A DNA stretch of 64,000 nucleotides from an uncultured Prevotellaceae bacterium (lineage in GTDB: Bacteria > Bacteroidota > Bacteroidia > Bacteroidales > Bacteroidaceae). Under the pieces are notes generated by a model. That model did not search any database. It worked only from the letters and a program-made list of their open reading frames with translations, and was not told where the DNA came from. This document shows positions 23,161 through 33,792 of this stretch, piece by piece (position 1 is the stretch's first letter; every line of letters begins with the position of its first letter). A program made the translations under genes and the position numbers. The stretch lies in assembly GCA_902778535.1 (NCBI GenBank), contig CACYYG010000022.1:28880-92879 (forward strand). The letters run 5' to 3'.

Positions 23161-26100
23161 CTATTTCACCGCCACCTTCTTGGTCTTACGGTCTTTCTCC
23201 GTCTTTGCCTCTATGATATAGATGCCGTCGTCAGGCAGGGTGAAGCTGTATTCCATCGTCTGCGGGCTAGCCTGATGCACCAGTCGTCCGGCGGTGTCGA
23301 AGCAGCGCACGTCGGTCACCGGCTCAGCTGTAGAGGCAATCACCTTAGCCGTGCGGCCCTCGGTGAATATCTGCAGGTGCGTCTCTTCTGCGGCCTCCTC
23401 TTGAATCAGCGTTTTCACCAGATAGTAGCGGTTCTGCGTCTGTCCGCTGACAGTAAACTTCATGCCCGACTCTAATGGCGTCAGCTTCCGCTCCATAGCG
23501 TCATAGAAAGCTACCGAGTCGCCCAGCAGCTCTACGCCGTTGAAGGTCAGCGTGCAAGGTGCGTCGCTGTTTGACTCCACGCCAAGCGGCAGGCAAGTGA
23601 AGTCATGGATGCTGTTGATGGTCGTTGCCAAGCGGCCGCAGAGAGTGTAGACCATCGGCACCTGCTTCAGGTCGTCGATGCTGATGAAGGTCTCGGTGTC
23701 CTCAGACGGCAGGAAGTCGTTGCTGGCGCTCTCGCGCTTCATCACCAGGGCACTGCTCTTGTCGCTGCCACGCTGGGCGGTGATGACCAGGCCGGGAATC
23801 ATCGAGCCTTCTGAGCCACGGGTGCGGCGCGACTGCAGCGGGAACTCATAGCCGGCGCCCGTCTTCTGCTTGTACTTGTAGATGGTCACCGTCTCTGTGA
23901 TGTCCTTCAGCACATAGTTGCCCTGATCGTCCACCTTAGGCACATCTACCATGACGGGTTGATGATTCTCATCGACGAGGCCATTGCCCTCTTCATCTAC
24001 GGCCTGCACAGACTCCATGACCTGTTCCGTGCCAACGTTAATCTCGAATTCCTCACCGGCATCCGGCTCACCATAGCGGGTCTGAGCCTGCATGTCGGCG
24101 GTGAAGGTGATGACAGTAGACTCACCCGCAGTCTTAGCTTGCACGAAGAATCCTTGGCCGGGAGCCACCTTGGTGTTGGCAGCTGTGAAATGAAAGGTCG
24201 TTACCGTATTGGGTTCTTCACCTGTAACAACTTCTTCAGTGGGACTGATCCATTCATTCGCGTCTGCTGCTTTCTGCACTAGGTGCTGGCCACTGGCCGT
24301 GAGAAGCCAATATTTCTTCTCCAAACCTGTGTTCGCTGCAAAAAACTTTTCCATATCGAGACCACATGGGAACGGGTTCTCCACCAAGTAGTAACCCATG
24401 TTGGAGATGCCTGCCGATACAGTCTCGGTGAATGACTGTAGCGTCATGGGCAGTGCGTTTGTTCCCACCCTTGTCGGTACACGGGTATAGGTACGCATGT
24501 CGCCATAACGGCTGGCAGTCGTTTCTGTGCGCTGTATCTTTTGATACGTTTGCAGGCCATCGCCAATTATAGGCAGCAACTGGTCAGTCTTCAGACGGCC
24601 ACGATTCAAGGCTCGATGCAGATTTGTCTGGACATCATCATAATTGTTCTCCTGAGTGTCACTAAGATAAGTGTCAGTACCACCATCAGCAGCACCAGTC
24701 TGTTCAAACTTGTAGTAGTCGTACATAGTGTCTTCCTTCGGCAGACGAATAATAGATGTACCGTCACTACCATCTGATCCCTTCAGGTGGTTCATCACCA
24801 TCACAGAGAAGCCTCCCTTGGTATAGTCGACCGTGGCATCGTTGTAAGTGTTACTCCAAATACCCTTCATAGCCACATTGACCTTCTTGTCGCCAAGCGG
24901 CTTATAGCCAAGGCGGTCAAGGTAGGTGTCAGAACCAGTGGCATTCCAATTCCAATTGTTGCTATCCCATTCCCATGCACCCTGCTGAGCTGATCCGGGC
25001 AGTTGACCATCTACAAGTGCCAAATCATCGGGATTGTCGTCTGTACTATAGGTAGAGCCCACTTCGTAGAGCACTGCCTTAGCCTTGTCCCAACTGCGCT
25101 GGTAGATGGCAGGGCTGTAGCGGTCGTAGCCCTCGCCAAAGGTGACGTTCTCATAATAGGTGGTCTTCTGCTGAGCGGTGCCAGTAGGCGCATACCACTC
25201 TCCGGAGATGGTACCCTGCAGGGGTGATCCGAGCAGATACCAACGCCTGTTGTTGAGCTGATACTCCACCCATGCATTGTTATAGTTCAGCAGGTGGGCG
25301 TTCAACATCTCTGCCCCTGGCTGGAAGGCTATCTCGTCGCAGCTGTTCACCTGATACATCTCAGCAATGAGGTCGCCCTCACGACCCTTGTTAGATGATA
25401 TTCCATAGGTCTCTTCCCACAACTCATAATGGCGGGCCTGCATGTCGTAGCGCAGGATGGGTGTCGACGTAGCCTTGGTAGGCTCCGCAGCTTCGGAAGT
25501 ACCGTCCCAGCCGTCCTTGTCGCGCAAGTTGGGGAAGGGCGATGCTTCGAGCATTTCTTTACCAGCGAGGGCATCGTATAGCTGCGGGGCATCTCCCCAC
25601 TCGTTGTTCTTAATCAGCACATGGGTGCAGTAGAGCGGTGCAAATCCCTTGCGGAGCAGACGGTCTTTAGCCGTACGATAGTTGGAGTAGTTTGTGACGT
25701 ATTCCTTCAGCGGCGAGTTGTCTGGCAGATTGTTTGTGCGATACAACTCATTATTGTTCTTGCCAGCTCCGTTTATCGATTCCTCGGTCGATGTACCGAG
25801 GTTGCCGTCGGCACGTCGCCAGTTCTCATCATTATTCCAGTCGGTATTGCCGGCAGCTCCCGTCCACACCTCATAGTCGGGCACAATCTTAAGGTTGATG
25901 AGGATGGTGCCGTCGCACGTGTTCTCACCAGGGCTCTCCTGGAAAGGCAGACTCAGGGTATAGCTGTAGCCTTCGCGCACATCGAAGTTGTTCGTAAAGT
26001 AGACGCACAGACGGTTTAGATTATTTTCTGAATCGTTCTCGCCTGCTTTGCTCATATCGATGGCGTTCAATTGAACTATCTTTCCGACTATAGGCAACGA

Positions 26101-29100
26101 GCCTTTCTTCATGCTCTGATAGATAGTCTTATCCCAAGTCGGGTCGTTGGTAGAGGCTAAGTAGATATTCTCGTCTTCCGACTTCTGGATGACCTTGCTC
26201 GATTCGCTAGACTGCACCAAAGCGTCGCGAATAGGTAGCCAGAGGAAGTGGGTAGTCTCTGCGCTCGTCGTTTCAGGCGTGTCAATAGTAGAAGCATTCG
26301 GCTCACCGTGTTTCACCGTCTCAAACTGCTCGCGCTTAGCCAAGCGGATACTCAGTATGGCATCGCCCGCACCAGCATAGTTATAGCTGTCGAAGCCATT
26401 CTCACCCGGCACGAAGCCGGTCTTCAGAGTTGGTGCTTTATTACCCACCTTTACGCGCAACCCCTGTGGCTCGTCGCAGAAGAAGGCAACATATTGGTTT
26501 TTGGGAACTGTCAGTTCGACATTGTCAAAATAATAGTCAATAAGGGTACCCTTCCATAGGTCGAAGGCGATGCTCTGGAAATTGTTATTCGGAGCCATGG
26601 CCGAAGTTATTTCAATGTCTCTACTAAAGTGTTGCCATTCTGTTTTGAAACTCAAGTTGCCGGCACCATTATAATAAATGCAGTTACTTGGTTCAGCATG
26701 ATACTGAGTATGGATGCTGGCTTCGCTGCTAGCTTTATAATCAAACTCCAAATGGAATGTAGTTCCAACAGGAATCACCTCATTGGCCTGAATGAAGAAC
26801 TGCGTATTCCAATCTCGACCAATATCATTACCAATCGTATTTACCTGACTGGTAATTCTTATACCTCGGCTAGCGTTCTTACCGACTCCATTAGTGATAG
26901 TGGCAACCGAATTAATATTATTGTGACGTGTGAAGAAACTGCTTGCGTCAGAGCCCTCCATGGAGCCATTGTTGACGATATTGATAGATTTCGGATTGAG
27001 TGCCTGGTCGTACTGCTCATCATGAATGGGGCAAGCCACCATATAGAAGTATGGGTCATCCTTCGATGCCGGTTTTGCCGGCACGCTGATGGACTTTTGA
27101 TGCAACACTAACTCTCCGGCATCCACCAATTCTTTCAGATAGTCAATCATGCTCTGAGTGAATTCAGGCTTATTAGTTTCTGTATTTGCGGCTTGAGGAA
27201 TGATACCGTCGAGCGAAGTGACATCTGGATAGTAGATACGCAGGGTTGACAGTGCCACGTCAAGCTTAACACCGTTTTTTACCTGTGCGTGATAGTTCTC
27301 CAGTGTAGGCAACTTTGGCCGAATTGTAGTTATATTATTATCATCATCCGTTACCCTTTCAGTATAAGTGGGATCACCCAGCCACCAGTCGTAGTTGATG
27401 TCGTTCATCGGCACCTCAACGCCATTGAAGTCGTAACCCTTCAGGTCGGTGAGCAGTGTGGGAATCTGACCCTCACATACCATATAGTCGTTAGAATCTT
27501 CCGAATACTCCAGTCCAATCAATTCGTATGGCGGATCCAGGCGGAAATCGTCGGCTTTACTACAAGGCGAACAGATGTTGAACGCCCCATAAACGTGACT
27601 AAAGTCAGTTATAAATTCATTTGAAGGAATAATATAGTAGTCGACATTTGCCTCCCATGGCAGTTCTGGATAGTTGCCGTTCATCACAATCCACTTTTCT
27701 CCCTCCTCATCAGTATATCTGTAAGCAGAGTTTGTCTTGTTAACGGCCTTGGCAAAGGAATACTCCTCCATCGAATTGAAATCGCTGTTCCATTGGAAGT
27801 ACATCACGCCACCACCCATGTTAGTTGTAGGCGAATTGGCTTTCCAAATCTTTTGGTCGCCTAAAAAGGCTGCATTAAAGGCATCTATATAGGACTGATG
27901 GGGTTGATCGCCAATAATTTTTTCAAATAATCCTTCCTCAATAGCGTATGCCAAATCATCCAAAGAAATGGCATCCCAACTAAACTCCTCTAAACCAAAC
28001 AGTGTAGCCAAAGCTTGCACATCCACGATTGGACGTAATTGCGCCTCAGATAACGCACTTAAATTCTCCTTAAACGTATTGAGGAATATGTCCTTTTTCA
28101 GGAAGACAAATCCAATGTAATGATTTGTAGGATTCTCATCATTCACAGCCATGGAAGACTTCTCCTTATTGTAGTCGACCATGATTTTCAGGAGGCTCAT
28201 ATCCACTGTTCCATCCTTCTCTACGCAGTAAGTAGAATTCATCTCCACCTTCACTTCAGGCACAATGGCATAGACTTCAATATTGTCGAGCATGAAGTCA
28301 CCACCCTTCGAGCTGACGCAGTTGTTGTTCACCTCAATCCAGTGGCGGTCGTACTTGTCAGTGACAACGAACTCGAAGTAGAACTGCTGCCATACCACAT
28401 AATATTTATTATTATCGTAGTTAGGATTAGGAACGCGGTGTTCTTCGTCTACCACATTGCCATTATTATCTATATATTGTCCTTGTGCATTTTTAAGCCA
28501 TTGTTCTCCGTCAACTCCAGAGCCGTCAGGAGTTCCAGTATTGTTGTCTAACTCATAAATCTGCCCCGGGCAGAAGCGGTAGAGGGTCTCTGTCTGCATC
28601 TTGCCGTTTACCTTATGCTCTCCCTTCACGGTCAGTGTGATGCCACCGGGACAGCGATTGTCGCCGCCACCGGCCTTGTTGGAACCTGAAATCCAACCTG
28701 AGAACATCAGCTTGTCACCCGCGCAGAAGTCGCCTACGAAAGGTGCTGAACAGATGTCACCAGGCTGCTCGGAGGCATCAATGTAAAGGAAGCCATTCTG
28801 CAAGTAAGGATCCGCCTGCAAGGCAGGATAGTCAGCATGGCCGTAACCATAGGTGTTGTCATTAGCAGGCATGGCGTTCTGGTGGTTACCATAGTTTGTG
28901 GTCATCTGCGTTACGATGGAGTAGGAACCCCAGTTACACTCAAAGCCCATGAAGGCATAGTTGGTCTTGTCGAAGATCAATGGTATGGGGCTGCTATTAT
29001 CTATGGTAGCATTAGCAGGTGCTTCCCACCAACCTTGTTTTGTCGTGCCTTTGGCTGGGAAGTGATACTTATCGCCCGTAGGATAGTCGAAAGTGACTTT

Positions 29101-32100
29101 AGCAATGGGGGCACCTGCCTTGTCAACCAGCGCTTTGGGGTCACGGTCCTTAAAATCGTCGTTCAGAACGTATGGGGACGTACCGTTAATCTGCTTGTAC
29201 GGAAGAGTCACGGTACCTGGGTCGAAAATGATGGTGAACTGGGCCAGCTGGTACTTGGTGCCATTATAATTAAGGTAGACATTGATTTTGGCTTCTTGCT
29301 TGATGCTGGGGTCAGCAGGTACGTTGACCATGCCACTTGCAGGATAACGGAACACGATGAAACGGCTGTCGCCGTAAGATGCCTTTGCATCGGTCACGTT
29401 GTTGAAATCCATCATGTCGTAGAAATAGAAACCCTCGTAGTCCGCATCATTACCATCTGTAAACCCGTAGCGGTCGATGTTGGGATTCCACCCTCCCTTG
29501 CGGATGCCCGTGGGGTGTGTGGCATCGTCTACAATCTCAACTTCTATCCTTCCGCTTGATTTGCCTGTGACGGCAGAACGCAGATATTCATCAAGATAGG
29601 TTAGGTCTCTTTGATCTTCGGGGTGCTCTAAATTGTAGGCAATGCCCTCATTATAAGCATCAGCATAACTGCTATTTTCGAACACCCAGTAGTCGGAGAA
29701 CAAATGGCGCAAGCCGATGAACTCGCCTCGGTAGCCAGCCTTCTTCTGGCTTTCGTAGAAAATCTGGCGGGCAGGGAAATGGAAGGTTTTGGTTTCCAGC
29801 CACTTGTCAGTACCGGGAGCACATGCAGTCAACTGAGCGGCCATGGTCTTCGCATCGCGCATATAATAGATGTAGCGCATGGTGAGCGACGGCTCCTCCA
29901 AGTCACCTTGTAAGTGATTGCTTTCGTTCTCATACGTGAAGTCACTGTAACGCGACACGTCGGCAGCCACCGTAAATGCTTTTCCGTCGGAATTGGTGAA
30001 ATAGAAATTACGCTGCACGTTACGCTTATAAGAACTCTGTTCGATGCCTGTCCAGTCGAGCTTCTGACCAGTGACCATGCCATTCTTGTAGAGAAAATAC
30101 TGCACGTCGCCATCATCGCGGGAGTCAACGCTGACGTGGCTCTTCAGTCCTTCAAGGTCTGTACCGTCGGGATACGTCTCGTTATCACACGTCTCATCGT
30201 TATAGTGATACCACCGCTGATAATAGACGTGGTCGTTGCTGGCGTTCAGGATGGTGGGCAGCGGCACGGTGATGGTCTGTCCTTGCTTTACGTAGTGAGT
30301 AATCTCAAAATGGTTCACCTTCTGAGTCTTCGAGTCGTTGTTCCACCAGTAGGAATCGGCAACAGTGGTCAGACCCTGCCTGTCAAGTTCCAATCCTTGA
30401 TATTGGGTTGTATAGTCCTTCAGGTAAGACATCCTGTGGGTAATCATGTAGTCAACAGGTATCTCCTTGGGAACAGGGTTGATGTAATACCACGTCAAGG
30501 CGAAGTCCGTCCAGAATTTCTCATTAGTGTTAGTCTCAGCACCTTCCGGGTTATTGGGTTCAGTCACTCCCGTTCCGCCGGGTTTGAGGTATCTTCCGTT
30601 AGGATCTTTGAGGCGGAAATGCTTGTAGTCATCCACCATCTCTAACTGCCACAGATCGTAATCCGACACATCTGCTGGTAAAGCACTGGATCCACCATTG
30701 TGATCGATCATATTGGTTCCCCATTTTACCAAAACCTGGTAGAAACCATCCTTGTTGGGCACAGGCACTTCCACGGGGTAGAATGCGGCATACCAATGGT
30801 TATCTGCATCGTCGTTCCTCTCCATGACCGGATAGCCATCACCATTTGAATGGTTCAGGTAAAGGGGAGAGGAGGTGTTGACCTGATTCTTGTTGACCAA
30901 TTCTACGTCTGTAATCGCACCGCTTTGCCCCCAACCTATCTTGATGGCATTGAGATGAACATAGCCAGCATCATTTTTAATATCAGTCAAATCGAGTTCC
31001 ACTTTACCATCATTACCAATGGTAAGTTCACGCAAAGTATAAGGACCGCTATTGCTCTCCTGACGGTTCATCAGCACACGTACAACCATACCTGGCGTGC
31101 CCTTGACAATCATCGTGGTATAACCGGTCAAATTGGCGTATCTTACGTAATCCACGCCACCCGTTCCTGCCACAACATCACCACTATTGAGCTGCTGGCC
31201 GAGTTGGAAAAAGAAATCGACATTACCGTGTTGATTGTCAATGCTTGCATCAGCTCCATAGCCATTCCAATGATAGAACATGTCTGGAGATAATGCCGCA
31301 GTCTGATACTGCACATTCTGCACGAGGGTGTAGCGGCTGGCAACGGGGTTGACCAGGGAATACTGGCCATGCGTTTCATCCTTCGGTCCCAATACCGCAA
31401 AAGCCGCAGCATAGGGGTCGGCGAGATCGCAGTTCAAGTATTCATTACTGTCGTACTTCTTGATATAGAATTTCCCGTCGGCCGAAGCCTCCTCCAGTTG
31501 CCAAAGGCCATCCTGATGGTATGCGGCAATGGTAGGTAGCGTAGACAGAGGTTTGTCTGGCGGAATAATGGAGCGCCGAGATGACACAGCTGAACCGGAA
31601 GTGGGAACAGTCAGCTTGATATTGTCGAAATAATAGATTGTATTCGGATCGGTGCTTCTCTCTTTCCAAAGATTGAAGGCGATGGTCTGGAAGCTGTTGC
31701 CCTTGTCATTATCTCTTCCATATCCCATATTATGGGTGACCGTAATGTCTGCTGAGTAGGTCTGCCAAGTAGTGGTGAAATTTAAGTCACCAAGCATTGC
31801 CCAATCAATATAATTACCTGGTTCAGCATGAGCCTGGGTAGGAACAGTGGCATTTCTACTGGCCCTATAGTCAAATTCCAAATGGAACGTCGTGCCTTCA
31901 GGAATCACCTCGTCTGCGCTGATAAAGAACTGGGTGTCCCAATCCTGAGCATCTGCTTTGCCCCGAGCTGTAATCTGAATGCCCCGACTGCTATTATTAC
32001 CTGCACCATCGGTGATGGAGGCGACAAACGGATCATCATGATCTGGGTCACCGAAAAAGAAGCTACTCGCGTCGGCACCTTCCAAAGAACCGTTCGTGAC

Positions 32101-32838
32101 GGCACTTGCCATGACTGTGGACGCAGCATCGACATCGGAATAAGTAAGATAATGGCGAATGGTAGAGGCGCTGGGGTCACTGTTATCGGCTCCGTCTTGT
32201 CTATAATAAATAATGTATGCCGCGTTGCTCTTCAACTTGGCAAAGCGCATACGAGAAATATTTTTACCAGTGCCATTATTTCTTATAGGCGAAAGACCTG
32301 TTAACCACTCTAGATTATCATACCGCCCCAACAAACTAGGAGGATCACCACCATTATAACCATGGTCCTGATCCACTATGTTATAACCGTCATTATCTCC
32401 TGTTTGCTGAAATGTAAATGTTGTTGCGGCATTAGAATTTGTAATACTTACATATCTGTTTCCAGTAGCATCTTCTAATCTGTCAAACCCAATATAGTAT
32501 CCTGCCTTACTTTTCAACTTAAAATTATTACCATCAACACGCTCAAGCGTCCACAAGCGGTTATTCGCATAAGGCAGAAAATCCATTACCGCTGCTAACT
32601 TGTTCTCACCACGATCAGTCAAATAGCTACATTTATCATGCGTGGGCGTATAGAACTGAATGTAGTAATAGTTGCCATCACCGATAATTGAGGCAGGATC
32701 CATCGTCTCGAAAGCGTCGGGCATGGCTGCCCACTGCTCTGCTGTCTGCGCCTGCGTCAGTGTGTTCACAAAAGACAACACTCCGAGCAGCAGAGCTGTG
32801 CGGAGTAGGGTAGTAGTACGACTGAAAAGCTGTTCCAT
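23161..32838 (-). CDS. Giant secreted T9SS cargo protein 2 (3225 aa), lectin-like modules, fimbrial locus
   Basis: Starts at the ATG at 32838 (signal peptide MEQLFSRTTTLLRTALLLG, cleavage near TQAQ); the frame is open 19 codons upstream, but this site fits better. Beta-trefoil-like segments (about 40-230, 425-520, 690-790; for example NRLWTLERVDGNNFKLKSK and YDLWQLEMVDDYKHFRLKD) alternate with two near-identical jelly-roll modules, about 245-411 and 1955-2113 (both with DASSFF, WDTQFFI or WNTQFFI, GTTHLEF-like strands and YYFDN). From about residue 870 onward it parallels the giant at 35511-45227. The last 75 residues are a T9SS type-A sorting domain (CFDTAGRLV, DDGIYIIEAKT, KKVAVK). It is probably exported by T9SS and surface-attached, perhaps as a fimbrial tip adhesin. 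Own promoter at 32923-32930. Ligand unknown. Confidence 0.85.
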   Translation of the reverse strand: MEQLFSRTTTLLRTALLLGVLSFVNTLTQAQTAEQWAAMPDAFETMDPASIIGDGNYYYIQFYTPTHDKCSYLTDRGENKLAAVMDFLPYANNRLWTLERVDGNNFKLKSKAGYYIGFDRLEDATGNRYVSITNSNAATTFTFQQTGDNDGYNIVDQDHGYNGGDPPSLLGRYDNLEWLTGLSPIRNNGTGKNISRMRFAKLKSNAAYIIYYRQDGADNSDPSASTIRHYLTYSDVDAASTVMASAVTNGSLEGADASSFFFGDPDHDDPFVASITDGAGNNSSRGIQITARGKADAQDWDTQFFISADEVIPEGTTFHLEFDYRASRNATVPTQAHAEPGNYIDWAMLGDLNFTTTWQTYSADITVTHNMGYGRDNDKGNSFQTIAFNLWKERSTDPNTIYYFDNIKLTVPTSGSAVSSRRSIIPPDKPLSTLPTIAAYHQDGLWQLEEASADGKFYIKKYDSNEYLNCDLADPYAAAFAVLGPKDETHGQYSLVNPVASRYTLVQNVQYQTAALSPDMFYHWNGYGADASIDNQHGNVDFFFQLGQQLNSGDVVAGTGGVDYVRYANLTGYTTMIVKGTPGMVVRVLMNRQESNSGPYTLRELTIGNDGKVELDLTDIKNDAGYVHLNAIKIGWGQSGAITDVELVNKNQVNTSSPLYLNHSNGDGYPVMERNDDADNHWYAAFYPVEVPVPNKDGFYQVLVKWGTNMIDHNGGSSALPADVSDYDLWQLEMVDDYKHFRLKDPNGRYLKPGGTGVTEPNNPEGAETNTNEKFWTDFALTWYYINPVPKEIPVDYMITHRMSYLKDYTTQYQGLELDRQGLTTVADSYWWNNDSKTQKVNHFEITHYVKQGQTITVPLPTILNASNDHVYYQRWYHYNDETCDNETYPDGTDLEGLKSHVSVDSRDDGDVQYFLYKNGMVTGQKLDWTGIEQSSYKRNVQRNFYFTNSDGKAFTVAADVSRYSDFTYENESNHLQGDLEEPSLTMRYIYYMRDAKTMAAQLTACAPGTDKWLETKTFHFPARQIFYESQKKAGYRGEFIGLRHLFSDYWVFENSSYADAYNEGIAYNLEHPEDQRDLTYLDEYLRSAVTGKSSGRIEVEIVDDATHPTGIRKGGWNPNIDRYGFTDGNDADYEGFYFYDMMDFNNVTDAKASYGDSRFIVFRYPASGMVNVPADPSIKQEAKINVYLNYNGTKYQLAQFTIIFDPGTVTLPYKQINGTSPYVLNDDFKDRDPKALVDKAGAPIAKVTFDYPTGDKYHFPAKGTTKQGWWEAPANATIDNSSPIPLIFDKTNYAFMGFECNWGSYSIVTQMTTNYGNHQNAMPANDNTYGYGHADYPALQADPYLQNGFLYIDASEQPGDICSAPFVGDFCAGDKLMFSGWISGSNKAGGGDNRCPGGITLTVKGEHKVNGKMQTETLYRFCPGQIYELDNNTGTPDGSGVDGEQWLKNAQGQYIDNNGNVVDEEHRVPNPNYDNNKYYVVWQQFYFEFVVTDKYDRHWIEVNNNCVSSKGGDFMLDNIEVYAIVPEVKVEMNSTYCVEKDGTVDMSLLKIMVDYNKEKSSMAVNDENPTNHYIGFVFLKKDIFLNTFKENLSALSEAQLRPIVDVQALATLFGLEEFSWDAISLDDLAYAIEEGLFEKIIGDQPHQSYIDAFNAAFLGDQKIWKANSPTTNMGGGVMYFQWNSDFNSMEEYSFAKAVNKTNSAYRYTDEEGEKWIVMNGNYPELPWEANVDYYIIPSNEFITDFSHVYGAFNICSPCSKADDFRLDPPYELIGLEYSEDSNDYMVCEGQIPTLLTDLKGYDFNGVEVPMNDINYDWWLGDPTYTERVTDDDNNITTIRPKLPTLENYHAQVKNGVKLDVALSTLRIYYPDVTSLDGIIPQAANTETNKPEFTQSMIDYLKELVDAGELVLHQKSISVPAKPASKDDPYFYMVACPIHDEQYDQALNPKSINIVNNGSMEGSDASSFFTRHNNINSVATITNGVGKNASRGIRITSQVNTIGNDIGRDWNTQFFIQANEVIPVGTTFHLEFDYKASSEASIHTQYHAEPSNCIYYNGAGNLSFKTEWQHFSRDIEITSAMAPNNNFQSIAFDLWKGTLIDYYFDNVELTVPKNQYVAFFCDEPQGLRVKVGNKAPTLKTGFVPGENGFDSYNYAGAGDAILSIRLAKREQFETVKHGEPNASTIDTPETTSAETTHFLWLPIRDALVQSSESSKVIQKSEDENIYLASTNDPTWDKTIYQSMKKGSLPIVGKIVQLNAIDMSKAGENDSENNLNRLCVYFTNNFDVREGYSYTLSLPFQESPGENTCDGTILINLKIVPDYEVWTGAAGNTDWNNDENWRRADGNLGTSTEESINGAGKNNNELYRTNNLPDNSPLKEYVTNYSNYRTAKDRLLRKGFAPLYCTHVLIKNNEWGDAPQLYDALAGKEMLEASPFPNLRDKDGWDGTSEAAEPTKATSTPILRYDMQARHYELWEETYGISSNKGREGDLIAEMYQVNSCDEIAFQPGAEMLNAHLLNYNNAWVEYQLNNRRWYLLGSPLQGTISGEWYAPTGTAQQKTTYYENVTFGEGYDRYSPAIYQRSWDKAKAVLYEVGSTYSTDDNPDDLALVDGQLPGSAQQGAWEWDSNNWNWNATGSDTYLDRLGYKPLGDKKVNVAMKGIWSNTYNDATVDYTKGGFSVMVMNHLKGSDGSDGTSIIRLPKEDTMYDYYKFEQTGAADGGTDTYLSDTQENNYDDVQTNLHRALNRGRLKTDQLLPIIGDGLQTYQKIQRTETTASRYGDMRTYTRVPTRVGTNALPMTLQSFTETVSAGISNMGYYLVENPFPCGLDMEKFFAANTGLEKKYWLLTASGQHLVQKAADANEWISPTEEVVTGEEPNTVTTFHFTAANTKVAPGQGFFVQAKTAGESTVITFTADMQAQTRYGEPDAGEEFEINVGTEQVMESVQAVDEEGNGLVDENHQPVMVDVPKVDDQGNYVLKDITETVTIYKYKQKTGAGYEFPLQSRRTRGSEGSMIPGLVITAQRGSDKSSALVMKRESASNDFLPSEDTETFISIDDLKQVPMVYTLCGRLATTINSIHDFTCLPLGVESNSDAPCTLTFNGVELLGDSVAFYDAMERKLTPLESGMKFTVSGQTQNRYYLVKTLIQEEAAEETHLQIFTEGRTAKVIASTAEPVTDVRCFDTAGRLVHQASPQTMEYSFTLPDDGIYIIEAKTEKDRKTKKVAVK

Positions 32839-32922
32839 ATTATTGCTTTTTATCTCTTTTTGTGTAGTATCGTGTGGTCTATTTATAGTCGCCATCTGTC
32901 ATCGACAGGCAGTATTGACCTG

Positions 32923-32930
32923 CAAAATTA
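32923..32930 (-). promoter_or_regulatory. -7 box of giant protein gene 2 (TAATTTTG)
   Basis: Exact TAnnTTTG on the minus strand, 84 bp before the ATG. With the hairpin at 33793-33836 it suggests this giant is transcribed separately from the upstream fimbrial genes. Confidence 0.55.
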
Positions 32931-33084
32931 CATATTTTTATGTATAAGCAAGAAAATTTACCATTAAATTATCAATTATTAAACAATCAGAAACAATAAC
33001 GACACACTTCGTAAGGATTTCGACAGAATTAAGCGCGTACCAGCGCCGATGAAGAACGTAATCGTCGGTTTTGTTTCTACCAGA

Positions 33085-33207
33085 GAAACAAAGTGTTTCA
33101 AGGGCAAAAACAAAGTGTTTCTAGCCTTGAAACAAAGTGTTTCAAATCAACAGACGCTGTGAAACACTTTGTTTCAAACCGAATGGCTCGTTGAAACAAA
33201 ATGTTCC
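33085..33207. repeat. Cluster of GAAACAAAGTGTTTC palindromes
   Basis: Copies at 33085-33099, 33107-33121 (first base changed), 33129-33143, 33161-33175 (inverted centre) and a degenerate one at 33193-33207. Each is a 6-bp stem GAAACA/TGTTTC with a 3-nt centre. Spacing is 22-32 bp. Confidence 0.75.
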
Positions 33208-33232
33208 AAATGCTTTATGCTTACACAGAATT

Positions 33233-33599
33233 GTTTTTTGGAAGACAACACAAACCGCTCGGCTTTGCCGGAACAGGGACAACTTTTTTTTTCAAGAACA
33301 CGAATGACCACGAATGATTCATAAATTTTTATTGTCAGTCATTCGAGTTGTCCTAGTTGTTCTAGTTGTCTTTAATACAACTACATTTTGTTTTTTGGAA
33401 GACAACACAAACAACAGGGACAACTTTTTTTCAAGAACTCGAATGACCACGAATGATTCATTAATTTTTATTGTCAGTCATTCGAGTTGTCCTAGTTGTT
33501 CTAGTTGTCTTCAATACAAATACATTTTGTTTTTTGGAAGACAACCCAAAGAACATGGACAACTTTTTTTTCAAGAACACGAATGACCATGAATTGTTC
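33233..33599. repeat. Tandem 138-158 bp hairpin repeats (ACAAC/GTTGT family)
   Basis: Units start at 33233, 33391 and 33529 (last one partial), each beginning GTTTTTTGGAAGACAAC. Inside each complete unit, three phased ACAAC words pair with GTTGTCCTAGTTGTTCTAG plus TTGTC; in the second unit an inner 11-bp perfect stem ACTCGAATGAC/GTCATTCGAGT is present. The first unit carries an insert resembling the one in the 20.8-kb array (ACCGCTCGGCTTTGCCGG). Confidence 0.8.
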
Positions 33600-33725
33600 A
33601 TTTAAGTTTCGCATTCGCTTAACTTTGGTAGTTAGAGGTAGTTAGAAGAATTTATCGGCCTTCGGCCTTAGAAGTATAGGTCATTTGTTATGGTCTATGA
33701 AGGAGTTTTTGCGTAGCCATCAGTG
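33600..33725. repeat. Long copy of a dispersed repeat
   Basis: The ends ATTTAAGTTTCGCATTCGCT (33600-33619) and AGTTTTTGCGTAGCCATCAG (33704-33723) are the reverse complement of the ends joined at 14079-14121. The interior has GTAGTTAGAG word repeats and a CGGCCTTCGGCC-like hairpin. Confidence 0.7.
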
Positions 33726-33792
33726 TGAGAAAGTTGAATAAATGCGTCTACTTTAAAAAGTCATGGTATGAAGAAATGCGCAGGAAAACAGT

